From Cristatella mucedo (Eukaryota > Bryozoa > Phylactolaemata > Cristatellidae): a stretch of 64,000 nucleotides of DNA. Positions 47,195 to 58,300 of the stretch are shown here, in pieces. Below the pieces are notes generated by a model that was given only the letters and a program-made list of their open reading frames with translations, ran no database searches and was not told where the DNA came from. Every line of letters starts with the position of its first letter. The stretch's first letter is position 1. Position numbers and translations under genes: made by a program. The stretch spans positions 205,001 to 269,000 of the forward strand of contig WPIO01000157.1 of the NCBI GenBank assembly GCA_009760855.2, written 5' to 3'.

Positions 47195-47655
47195 AATTCT
47201 GCACCAGCTTAAAAATGCCTCACGCTTGGTTAGTGGCTCGCCTACCGGAAGCGAGGAGCTGGCGTCTACGAGAACTATTCCCCCACCAGTCGAAGAATCG
47301 TAAAACCCGCTTGTCTGACTGGAGTCGTTTAGCCATACTTCGTACGAACCTCAAAACCGCAGGAGACCGTGCTTTTTCGTATGCTCCCAAAGCCTGAAAC
47401 TCATTACCGACACACGTCACCACGTCTCCTGACATGACAAAATTTCAAAAGATGCTTAAAACGCACTTGTTTATTACAGCCTTTGATGGGTCTTTGTGAT
47501 TAGTCCCTTGCGTGCATGTACCAGGTTATGCTGTGCCTGCTGCTTGTGTATGTTACCACCAAATATTTGGTAATTCTTTATATGCAGTACCTGTAGAGTG
47601 CCTAGAAATAGATGCAGTTCTCTGAGGGCGCTATGCAAATGTATTATTATTATTC
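47195..47655 (+). mobile_element. Divergent L2-type LINE 3' end (second subfamily)
   Basis: Contains HQSKNRKTRLSD, LRTNLKTAGDRAF, SYAPKA and FQKMLKTHLF blocks. The 3' UTR ends gcagttctctgagggcgcta, tgcaaatgtattattattat. This tail (gctatgcaaatg) is nearer to the type B SINE tail than to the main LINE family tail, making it the better candidate partner for those SINEs. Confidence 0.85.
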
Positions 47656-47659
47656 TACC

Positions 47660-49000
47660 TTCTTGGGGGTCTTGAGCATGAAAAATTGTATTTGGCATTA
47701 CCTTGAGAAAGAAACAGCAAACAGCTGAAGATCTTTGCAATACAAGTTACTCCAGAACAAAAAAAATTGCTGCAAAAGGATCCGCAACAGTATTTAAAAC
47801 TTGCTGCGATTAATGAGTTACTGAATATAATAAGTAATAGGATTAAGAAAATTAATAACATAGTAGACATGAAATTACCTTAGAAAATTCTAAAAATATA
47901 ATACTGCTTAACTTTCAGGTTAGCAAATCCGAATATACTACCCCGAAATTTTGTTGTGATCATTTACTTGTCTGTCTATAATTCTGAATTTAATAACAAT
48001 GATTATTATACATTTGCACAGGACTTTAGGAGGACTAACATTTTTCTAGGCACCTGACATATGCTGCTACGGAAGCATGTACTGGTATATTGGCAAATGT
48101 AGTTGTATCCGTACGTTCCTCTACTTCCGTAAATAGAAGTCGCTGCTGATTTTCTAGCCAGCGCTGACCAATGGTAAATATAGCCCACTTTAAACCACTG
48201 GAAATAAAATTACGGTTAATCTTTTTATAATAAAACGATTAAAACTATGTGGTAATATTTTCTATTTTCCTCCCATAAATAATTTGCTAAAATAAGGAAG
48301 AGCTGCGAGATTACACTTCATTAGAGTGCTCTCGCCAACTAGTTCAGGGGATACTCATACCCGCTTCGTGATCTTATCATTGATATAGGCTACTAAAAAA
48401 ACTAAAATTTCCTTGAACGTGAAGGAGTTACCATGGTATATTCGTGACTCACGAGACTTGGCAGGCATCGCGCCGTCGGCGCCTAGTTCAAGTTCTTTCT
48501 CCGGGGGGCATTTACACTGTCTATATGGATTTTTTAAAGGGGCTCAGTCAACTCGGTTTCGTCGTGAGCGCTCAGTGTGTGCTTTGGGGGGGGGGTTTCA
48601 TTTTTAAAGGTGGTTAGTATTTTTATAATTATTAAAAAAATAACTCTTCCTTTGTTTATATAAAGAGGCCCGAAGAGCCGCGCACTCTAGGTGCGTAGCT
48701 TCAAGCGCTCCAGATAGGATACGAGTTTCTTTTCAGTATGTTGAAAAAGGCTTCCGAAGTTCTCTCATTCGGCACGGAACTACCGGTTCCCCGAATTTTT
48801 AAAATTTGACTAACAATTAAGTGAACATATAAATTAGCATCAAGACATGGGTTTTTTAAATAATATGTTTTCAGGGTGCTTAACGGGTTTTACTTGCCAA
48901 TTTCAAAGGAAACAACGCACCTAAAGGTCGGGGTTTATCCCCCCTCATACAAAGTCCTCGACCGGCTGCAACTTGCTTCCAGAAGTCGCAGGTCAAGGTT
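47660..49000. other. AT-rich intergenic, nothing recognised
   Basis: Unique AT-rich sequence upstream of ADO. The ADO promoter must lie at its right end, but no clear core element is seen. Confidence 0.45.
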
Positions 49001-49009
49001 GTCTGTACT

Positions 49010-49741
49010 ATGGCCGCCGCTGCTGCGGCGACGTCTCGTTTGGCTCAGCTGCTAAAGCTGGTTGCCGAGACTTTCGCAAAAGTCAACGGTGGCGCTGCGG
49101 TTGCCGCCGAAGAAATGCAGCCGCTTCGGCTTCTCATGGGCAGCATCTCGAAGCACGACGTGGGTTTCGATGAGCGAGCCGTGCTAAAACGAGAGAACTT
49201 CGCGGCGCGCCGCGCTCCGATCAAATACATCTCGATAGCTGACGAGGACAGTTTCTCGGTGGGCATTTTCGTGCTTGGCGGCAATTCCAGCCTGCCGCTG
49301 CACGATCATCCGGGGATGTACGGCGTCATTAAAGCCATTCACGGGACGGTCGGCATCGAAAGCTATTCCCGCCGGTTTCGCCGCGTCGAGGGAGGCGGCA
49401 GCGACATGCAGCCGCCTGCTACCGGACGTGAGCCATTCGAGGCTGCGCAGCACCCGACCGTCTACCTGAGCGGCAGCGACGGTGGGAGCGCTCTTCTAGA
49501 GCCGCTAGCGGCCAACATCCATCGCGTTTTTTCGGTCGCCGGACCTGCCGCCTTTCTAGACATTCTGGCGCCGCCGTACGAACTAGACGGCGCGCGGCCG
49601 TGCCACTACTACGAGAGGCTGGCGGCGGGGGCGGACTCGTCCGTCATCTTGAAGGAAGTGGATCAGCCGTGGGACTATTGGACCGAGCAGCTGCCGTACG
49701 ACGGGCCTCGTCTGCCGCAGGGTCGTTCGGCGAGCAGCTGA
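49010..49741 (+). CDS. ADO: 2-aminoethanethiol (cysteamine) dioxygenase
   Basis: Non-haem iron thiol dioxygenase of the PCO/ADO family, 243 residues in one exon, as in vertebrate ADO. Family members oxidise cysteamine to hypotaurine and N-terminal cysteines of proteins, which feeds the oxygen-sensing N-degron pathway. The cupin fold is visible: SFSVGIFVLG, SLPLHDHPGMYG with iron ligands His98 and His100, and ANIHRVF with the third ligand His171. AAFLDILAPPYE and CHYYERL follow; Cys198 and Tyr200 match the residues reported to cross-link in the human enzyme. The conserved WDYWTEQLPYDGP stretch ends the domain. The N-terminus is Ala-rich. Start: the ATG has A at -3 and G at +4. All key residues are intact, so it is probably functional. 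Substrate preference cannot be read from sequence. Confidence 0.96.
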   Translation: MAAAAAATSRLAQLLKLVAETFAKVNGGAAVAAEEMQPLRLLMGSISKHDVGFDERAVLKRENFAARRAPIKYISIADEDSFSVGIFVLGGNSSLPLHDHPGMYGVIKAIHGTVGIESYSRRFRRVEGGGSDMQPPATGREPFEAAQHPTVYLSGSDGGSALLEPLAANIHRVFSVAGPAAFLDILAPPYELDGARPCHYYERLAAGADSSVILKEVDQPWDYWTEQLPYDGPRLPQGRSASS

Positions 49742-49865
49742 GCTCTCGCGCCGACCGTTTTCCCGCGCCGGGAGTCTCGCGCGCCGCACACCGGTGGAGC
49801 TTGTAGTCGTAGCGCGCGGTCGTGACTCGGTGCCTGTGACTCGGTGCCCGTAGGAGACGCTCTCG

Positions 49866-49867
<2 letters not shown>

Positions 49868-49923
<56 letters not shown>

Positions 49924-49933
49924 CTCTCTCTCT
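49868..49933. repeat. (CA)n then (CT)n microsatellite
   Basis: About 27 CA units followed by CT units, 125 bases after the ADO stop and therefore probably in its 3' UTR or just beyond. Confidence 0.95.
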
Positions 49934-50345
49934 AGGCGATTCTCGCGGGATCTGACTTGTGTCTTCTAGCCGTTGGGCGTTGTCGATGTGACTCTGAACG
50001 TAGGCAAGCACTTCTTGCAGCGAAGCTAGCAAGTGCTCAAAGCAGCAGCGACAGCGAGGTTCGGTTTAGTACGAGCGCAGTCGCAGTTTTCAAGCGGCTC
50101 CGGTGCCGGCAGAGCCCACATTCGCCGTCCTGCCGGAGCAGTGTCAAGTGTCTCGATCTTGTTGCTGCTCGTGCCTGTCGGTAATACAACGGAAGTGTCA
50201 GCAGACGTCCGGGCGTGTTCAGTTCGTTTCAAATACCGGTTTAGGTTCGCCCGACCCACTTCAGGATTCAAGGCAAGTGAGCAGGAGGACCTTTCATGTG
50301 AATGAGTATTATGGTTCGAGTAAGCTGATGTTCTGATACGACTAA

Positions 50346-50365
50346 AGCCGCATTTACACTTCTTG
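50346..50365 (+). mobile_element. PIF/Harbinger-like terminal repeat (solo or left end)
   Basis: AGCCGCATTTACACTTC is preceded by TAA. It matches the reverse complement of the end at 56271-56291, which is followed by TAA. A TWA target duplication with such ends suits PIF/Harbinger-type DNA transposons. Its own right end is not visible nearby. Confidence 0.45.
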
Positions 50366-51417
50366 CCTCTATCCTGCTTGTGTTCAGCTTGTATCCTGCT
50401 CCAGTTTTGCAGCAAGTTTACACTGTCAGTTTTCCTTAGGTTTTGCTTCCTACTTGCTATACCCCCAGTGCTCCTGGGAATGTTGCTTTTGTTTGGGAGG
50501 CAGGAGTCGTCCCGTGCCCTTCTCCCCCGCGATGCATCTTCTGGCGAATTCAAACCTTCCACGGTTGGCTTTATCGCTAGCTCCCTCATTATCTGATTCT
50601 TATATAGCAAGCTCACAGTCTCCCTTAAGCAGGGACTGACGTGGAACTATTTAGTGGGATCGCTGGTCAAGTCGTCTGCCATGCTTTTCAAAGCAATGAA
50701 GAAGTCGTGCCCTTGACGGCTCCTAGTTGGTCACTTCCTAAGTCTTTCCTCAGTTTCGGGCAAGAAGTATAACCATGCTTAGCTTCTGAGTCCTCATTCA
50801 GTTCTCCATTATTCTTGGACTGCCACAGTCTTGGTGACGTATGCACCAAAGACTGAAGCAGAATAAAAAAGCAAGACTCACCCAGTGAACTTGGCTTAAG
50901 CAGCCATGGGGTAGTCACGTTTGACGTTGGCTGGCAGGTCTTGCCGCTGGCTGGCGAGCTAGTCAGTCTGGCTGCTTTGAGCCAGCCTCGGAGTGGAATA
51001 CTAATAAGAATATGAAATGTATTTTGCGCTCTCAAGAGAACTAAATGCTGCAAAGGAATGTTCTCCACTTAGTCGTGCATGAATGGCATGCAGTGCATGA
51101 CTGCAGTGTCTGAGCTTTTAGCCAACTAGCTTAGCCTGCTGTACCTGTAGCAAAACGTGTGTATGCCAAAGCGGTCAGATTATGACAGCGCTTGAGATTA
51201 TTACCGTTTCCTGAATTATGCCATATAAAACCCAACGCTAGTAATATTTGGTCATTCGTACTTTGGGCTTCGAATTAGTCCATGGTATTTCGTGCTTCGA
51301 ATGAGGCACTTATACAGTATGGCGGGTGCTGTATACCCACGCTTCTGCGGTTAGTGAATAGACTGCTCTACATTGTGCAGGTGCCAGGATGTCAAATACG
51401 CATGCATTTGAAACAAG

Positions 51418-51418
<1 letters not shown>

Positions 51419-51448
<30 letters not shown>
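51419..51448. repeat. Poly-G run, 30 bases
   Basis: Thirty consecutive G residues. Such a run is unusual and can form quadruplex DNA; it is also a place where sequencing length errors are likely. Confidence 0.85.
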
Positions 51449-51449
<1 letters not shown>

Positions 51450-51603
51450 GGAGGGCTCTCAGCATAATCACGGCCCAGCTCTGCATATGGTTTGCATATT
51501 GGCTATAGAGTCTGCCTCCACCTGCCATCTCTATGCTTTGGATGCACTTGAATGCAGGTTCGTTCTTATAAAACTGAACCCATGGTCTTTGTCAACCATA
51601 GAA

Positions 51604-51649
<46 letters not shown>

Positions 51650-51650
51650 A
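51604..51650. repeat. (AT)n-(GT)n compound microsatellite
   Basis: AT units pass directly into GT units, the same order as at 17138-17372. Confidence 0.95.
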
Positions 51651-51844
51651 TACGAGCAGCTTGCTGCCTGTGGACTCACTATGCTGAGTCACAGTATTTC
51701 CGTCACAGAAGACAATGCTGTGCCATCTTGCCACTTGACGGAAGTGAACAATCTTGCCACGTGACGTAAATGAGCCATTTTTCGGCATGACGGACTTCAT
51801 CTCTCTAATTAACACACACACTCATCATACACACATATATCGGT

Positions 51845-51985
51845 GTGCTGGTTCGACCCAGTGGTAAGGTGCTCACTCTTAACGACCGAAGTCAAGGTGA
51901 AAGTATTTAATGACCGATGTCATGTGCTTGAGCCCCGTGGCAACTGTGAGTTCTCGTAGACCGCTATACAAATGAATTAGATATA
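51845..51985 (+). mobile_element. tRNA-derived SINE, type B
   Basis: The head gctggttcgacccagtggta and aaggtgctcactcttaacga carries A-box and B-box-like blocks. It is followed by gagccccgtggcaactgtg and the tail cgctatacaaatgaatt. It is diverged, and the AGAGAT hairpin is largely lost. Confidence 0.7.
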
Positions 51986-52372
51986 TGTATATATATATAT
52001 TATATAATAGTGCATTACTCGAATTCCTGATCCTCATGCAGCAAGCGGCTAGGTGCGCTTTGCAGCTTGATTCGTGTGATGCCAATGCAATGGCTTGCTG
52101 TTTGCCGGCTGAGCACGACTCGGTAGTAGGCGAACAATGCCACACCGCGTTCCTGCTAAGAGGTCAAGGCCGGCATGCAGACCATCGCAGCACTACATAA
52201 CAATTTGCTTTTTCCTTCGTCAAAAGCAGCACCATTGGCAAACCGACCAAGCAGAACAGAGGCCAATCGGCCATGCCAAACCTGTTAGAGAGCAAGGCTA
52301 TTTGCAGCACTTGCGACGACGAAAGGCTGCTAATAGCCGGCCACAATGACTAGGCTGGCGTTGGCAAGTTCC

Positions 52373-52384
52373 TTTATTTTTATT
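52373..52384 (-). terminator. Overlapping AATAAA signals of the DDHD gene
   Basis: On the minus strand AATAAA occurs at 52384-52379 and again at 52378-52373. The first starts only 3 bases after the TGA stop. The 3' UTR would therefore be only a few tens of nucleotides. Confidence 0.65.
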
Positions 52385-52387
52385 CCA

Positions 52388-55300
52388 TCAATGTCGGGCG
52401 ACGAATCCAGACATCGGAGGTGGTGCGGCATGCTCCCACGAGAACGGCTGCGTCGACGACGCAGCCGACAAACCGACGGCATTTGGCAGGCCGGCAGTCG
52501 CTGCGCCAGACCCTGGCATCCTGGCGAGCATTCCGTGCCGAGCGCTGCCGCCGCTGGCGGAGAAGGGCGGCAGACTTCCTGCGGCCAGTGGCGGAGGAGC
52601 TGCGACCGACGGCAAGGCTGCGCTGTGTAGCGAGTCAGACCGGAAGGGCTCGCCGGGAAGAGGAGCGCCGGAGGGCGCTCGCTCGTCCGGCTGCACACTC
52701 ATAGTGGAGTAGACCTCGCGCACGATCATCAGCGCCGTGTCCTCGGACTCCCTGTGACGGTCGGCAAGCGGTCGGCGTGCTGCAAAGCACCTCTCGAACG
52801 GGAGAAGCGGGTGCCGTCAAGTGGCCGAACAAGCGTACTCACCAGTAGCAAACGTGGCTGGCAAGCGAGAACAGGTATTCGTTGAAGCTCTCGAGCGGGC
52901 CTTCTTGCAGTACATAGTCGAGCCTTCGGCCGCTATTCAGCAGCCCGACGGGTGGCCCGTCATCGCTGTTGGTGTCAGCTGTACCGGAAAGCAAGGCGGG
53001 CACCGCCACGCGTCGAGCATCTCACACCCCAGCTACATGCGAGGGCAGGTGGCAGCCGTGACTGCTGAGTGGCCTGCTTCGACAGTGCACCGGACTGCAG
53101 CACTGAGCGCACGAGGCCAGCACATACACCGGCTAGCTACAGTCGTCTGGTGTTATTGAGAAGCAGCAGACTCGGCGACCAAAAGCATGGATCAGACTGG
53201 ACAGAAATGCAAGCGCTTCAACGGTTTTACAATTATTTAAGGATAACCAAACATGCATGGCAAAACTCGATGGAGGAGAGAAAAGTGAGCAAGAGCAGTA
53301 TGGCTCACTAGGTAAGGCGGTTGCTTTTCACGACCTCGGCCCCGAGGTCGTGGGCTCGAATCCTGCAGTGGGCGATCCTTTATCACCACTGCAAGCGGTG
53401 GTGATAGCCGGAAAGGCTCTTCTGTCGCTATACAAAAGAGGCTGTTAAATCAGCTAGCATTTATTTATTTACTTTTATAAAAGGAAATAATGCTAAATGG
53501 AGCTCGAGCAAGCGAGGCACAATCTAAATCTATGCATAACTACCACAGATGAAAGCTGGCAGGAGGCCCACAAAAACACACTGCAAAAAAGCAGGCACGA
53601 AGCCCAGACAGACTGCCCACAGCTTAGGCTCGTATCTGACAAACTTCGTGTTCTGTGACACGTGCTAGTGTGCTGCAGGCACGATCTTATAGCCTGAGAG
53701 TGCTCAACGAGGATAAAATAGCTATCAACCCCTATGCCTATCTTTGTTTGGAGCTGTTTGGGGTTTTTAGCACACCAAAATAAAGAATTACTAACTAAGC
53801 AGGAACTGGTATGGCTATTCTATATGCTGCCGGTCATCTACATCTAACCCGGGATGACAACTGAACATATTGCCCAACAGCAGCAAGCACGGTTCTAGCT
53901 CTGAGCATAACTTCGCTTAGCATTTGCTCATGTGGTGATTGCTTAGCCATCCCTCCTACCCACCCCAGCGAATTGCGGTGCAGCTGCCTGCTGTTGCATG
54001 CAAGTACTAGGCGGGGCATCCGGACTTTAGCTAGCAAACCAGTGCGAAGCGTCCCGGTTGGTGGCAGACGAGATTTTTGTTAGTGATTAACGACTGCACT
54101 GCATGCCAGAAGTTAATACAACGTTAACGGCTACTGCTGAGTAGGCATTCTTGAACGGTGCTTGCTATTTAGCAAGACACAGACTCGCAACATGTAAGAT
54201 GCCACGAAGATAAAATATAATCATTTTGTATAGCGCCCTAAGAGAACTTTATCTATATTCAGGCGCTTCGAATTTTAGACTGCTCGCCGAGATCGTGCAT
54301 GCATGGACGTGGGTGCGCTTTCGGTCCTGACGAAAGAGGCTGCTTCGAGCTGGTGGCGTGCATGCAACACGTCGCCGCCGCTCGTAGCTGCCGCCCGACA
54401 GCTGCGCTCGCCTACGTGCAAGCTCGGAACAAGGCGACCGCTGGATTGATGCTCGATGTGCGTGCCGATGAGCACAACTCGTTGGACCCGAGAATTGACC
54501 GCCTTCATCGTGATCGATAATCGAGAGATATCAAGTTCACGAGCGCTGATGCTCTTGCACTTTCCCGTAGCTTTCGCGAGCCTCGCTCAGCTTCTTTTGC
54601 TTCCGAGCTGACAGGCAATCAAATGCGACCTTCAAGGTCGAATTTCCCCGACCAAGAACAAATGTGGCTGCGCTTGAGTGCACAAGTGGTAAGCCTGGAC
54701 GCCAACGCTGGATGGCCACCATTGCCAGTGAGAATCGACAGAAAAACCGAGTGCACGCACCGGCGAGCTGGAGGCTCTGAGGTAGCAAGCGAAGCATCGA
54801 TGGCAGTGAAGCACCCCCACGTCCATTGCCACGGCAGCGAATCAGATCACGAGAATTCGCTTAAATGCGACGGTGCGCACTCAACCGGCAGATGGGTAGT
54901 AAGCAGTGGGCACATGGATGGCAAGCAGTGGGCACATAGATAGCAAGCAGTGCATCGAGCGCGCAGCGATCAGAACACCACCACACACAGACACGAGCAC
55001 GCGCGTGCCTTGCCGCAGAGATCTGGCCACTGTTTTCAAAAACGCTCTCACACGCCAAGGCTGAGACGTTTGCCTGAAGTTTGATCGCAGGCTCGACGCT
55101 TCTCGAAGACTTTGCATTGCTCATGCACCTCTTTTCTGTCCCCCCCTTTTTTCATCACGCGCATTCGATGGGCAACGAATTAAACTGAGGTGAATTCTCC
55201 AACTTGGGATGTAAAAATTCTGGCGGTTGGTAAGAAAAGTCTCCCTATTGCAGACGGCAGGAGCTATGCGGAAGATGGTAGGCAGCACCGTGCATAGCAC

Positions 55301-58300
55301 GGAATAATGCTGACTACACTACGTTCAGTTAAATTCTCTCACTGGCAGCCTTACCGTTGTCTGATTGGCCGAAAAGATTGTGCTGCGAATGTGCAAGCTC
55401 GACTCGGCAGGCGTCGGTGCTCCAAGAGCCAAACCCTGTCCGATCATACACGGAGCAACCTTCCCATGATGCCGCTTTAGGGGGACCAGAGTCAAATTAC
55501 CGTGCAACCCGGCCCACTTCGTCAGCCTTGCAACATTAGGCTTGCTCAGGCAAGGGGCTAGGGTGTGTACAGCTGCATTTACCCGGCAGACTTCTCCCCT
55601 GACAGACGCCAACTTTCCTCCTATTTAGGACGTTTACACAACAGATTTAGTCTTGCCGCATAGATTCGATAGCCGACGTAGTCTCGCCCACAGCCCGTGC
55701 TCTAATCCGAGAGGCTGGTATGAAAGAGGGTTCGGAGACACCAAGCCAACACAAGCAGAAGTTGAGTTGGCCGCTGCAGTCATCATTGCATAGTAGTATG
55801 AGAAGAATATAAATAAAAGGAAGATAAACATTCTAAAAAAAGCTCTTCCGTGAAAGGAAGCAGTAACAAGTTATGTGTACCACTACGGGTGTGTATGTGC
55901 ATAGTGCTATGTAATGCTTGTTCTCCATTACGGGTTTGTTGGTGGATTCGATAAACAGACGCTCGGCATATGCTATGTAGAAAAGGCTGAAGCATTGGTT
56001 ACAAAGCATAAGCATCTCATGTTCAAGGACTTGCTCTGAACGCCTCAACAGAACTCGAGCCTACGAACGTCAGCCAGTTATATTTTGGCCGTGGGGTGTA
56101 TGTAATGAGCCCCGGTGTTTTGATTGGTCGGCTTGACCAACAAGTTGAGACAGATTCTCCTGCTGGTGAGTCTGCAGACTATGCTCCTCACCCAAAATGT
56201 TGTGACCTAGGATGATATGATGACGTAGTAGCCCAAATCTGTGGGAAACCTGTCCAAAATCTGTGGGAAAGTCTGACGTGTAAATGCAGCTTAAGAACGG
56301 CTCGCAAAACGAACGTCATAAATCGCATGCAACTACCGCACGGACAAAGGTTAAAGGATAAAGGTTGTGTCTAATAAATAAATAAACGATCAAACCATGT
56401 AAATGTGGCAGAATCCTTTCCAGATCCTGGCACGGAGATCTGTCGAGCAATCGCTGCGATACCCTCCCCTCTGGCATGCCTGGTGCTGCACCTGTGAGCA
56501 ACAGCGAACGCCTGGCACGCACGTGCCACACAATCTAAGCATGTTGCCGACAAAGCAAGCAGCTCGGGTTACCAGAATCTTCGACGTCCTTGTTTAGGTT
56601 GGCCATGGCTTCCACTAGCTCCGAATCCAGGTCGTCGTGTCCAGACTGCTGATCGCTGATCGGCGTCGTCGCCGTCTGAGACGACGGCGGAGGCATGCCA
56701 GTCCGATGAGCCAGCGCAAAATCGTGAATTGTGTTCCAAGTGCTGCGCAGCGACTGCAGGAATTTCTGCTTGAGGTCGCTGCCCACGCGACTGAGGCTCT
56801 CTTTCAGCTCTGCGAGCGACGAAACGCCGAAGCCACTTTCAGTGAGGATACATACAACGGTTGCGGCTGCTGCAGCTACAGGCTCTGCACCATGCACCAC
56901 CCACCAAACGTCAAAGGCCTAAACACTTCCGGAGGAAGGAGCTGCCAAAGAGTCATCCCCATGGTGATGTGACTTGGACGGTCACGCACTATCAGACAAG
57001 GGAGTGGCAGGCTGACGCGGCAATTAAAATAATGATAATAACACGGTAACATATTTCAATTTATTTTTTGTTTTTAGATGCACAGCATTCTTATCAATAA
57101 CTTATACCTTAAATTGAAATAGCCGTTGTTACACACAAATTCAAGCTTGTGGAATGAGAGGATCTGTCAAGAAACTGCAGAGAAACTTTGGAACTATATA
57201 TCGGGCCCATGTCCTGTTACTAAACAAAATTAGTATCTAGCAGTTGTAATTCACTTGGCACAACAGCTTCATCAAGGATTCGCACGTAGCTGTCTTTTAT
57301 TCACTATGCCCTCAATGTGGTGAAATCTCCCTACGCTGCCTGCTGCAGTACAGTGCCTCAGTACGCCATCACTGATTCGGACCCAAACTTCACAGCATGG
57401 TGCAAGCAGGCATAAGCATATGCCTCTAATCTTCACTCTTTGAGTGTCAGAGCTTCAGCACCTACTCAAGCTTTGTGGGCTTTCCCCAGTAGGTAGGCTT
57501 TCTTTGCTCCCCTTGCTATAAGCACGTGCTTGCTGAACTTTTCCCACGCCGCCCGCTCCTCGCTGATGATCATGCTCGAGGTGCTAAGCTCGAGTGTTGA
57601 CTCGAGCAGGTGCAAAACTGGCCTTCAGGTACTCAATTCTATAATAACAATAATAATAATTCACCTGATAAAGTGCCCTCAGAGAACTCAATCTCTCTCT
57701 AGGCGCTTAAAACACTCCTTGGCGGGAAATGAACCCCGGTCTCCCGCATGACAGGCGCGGATACTAACCACTATACTACCAAGGACTTCTAAATTCTAAG
57801 GAGCCGATCATCCGGAGGCGCAAGATGCAGGCCAGTTACTCATCGTCACTAGCACGGACATGTCAAGAATGTTGTATCCGACAGCTTTCTTACTTATCAC
57901 CATCTTCCATGAAATCTCTTGATTGCTAACCTTCCCCGATATGATAGGACCATAGCGGGCTATTCACAATATCCCTAAGGCAGCCTCACTTTGCTACCGC
58001 TGCTAGTAGTGCATGCCCGTGCCGATAAGGTCTTCCAGCAAGCAAAAGGGGCCGCGACCATATTTAAAGGTACAAACTACAGATTTGCTCTGCTAGCAGA
58101 TTTTACTAGCATTACTACCGTGTATTATTACCTGCCAATAGGTGAGCAGAGTAACGCGTCCCACCAATCCAAGCCACCAAAATCCGGAACTGCAACCGGC
58201 TATCGATAACGGGTTAGAGGTTCCCCTGATTCGGCTCTCAGGAGTCCTTCGGGGCAAAAAGTTATGGACCAAAACACTGCTTCCTGATAGCCTTTGAACG

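Larger units (their letters stand above)
49935..52372. other. Intergenic between ADO and the DDHD gene, repeats only
   Basis: The two genes converge on this stretch. It holds a transposon-like terminal repeat at 50346, a 30-G run, an AT/GT microsatellite, a type B SINE and an AT patch at about 51970-52010. An AATAAA near 50862 on the plus strand is a distant candidate signal for ADO. No coding exon is recognised. Confidence 0.5.

Noticed and set aside
53300-53474. tRNA gene call on the type A SINE head
   Set aside because: A-box and B-box are present but the anticodon arm is replaced by an 11-bp palindrome and no acceptor stem closes the fold. Several dispersed copies exist.
57713-57783. Functional tRNA-Asp(GTC) gene
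   Set aside because: The anticodon stem has a G-G mismatch, the T-arm is one base short, and a LINE-type tail and possible target duplication follow. A SINE fits better, though a real gene is not fully excluded.
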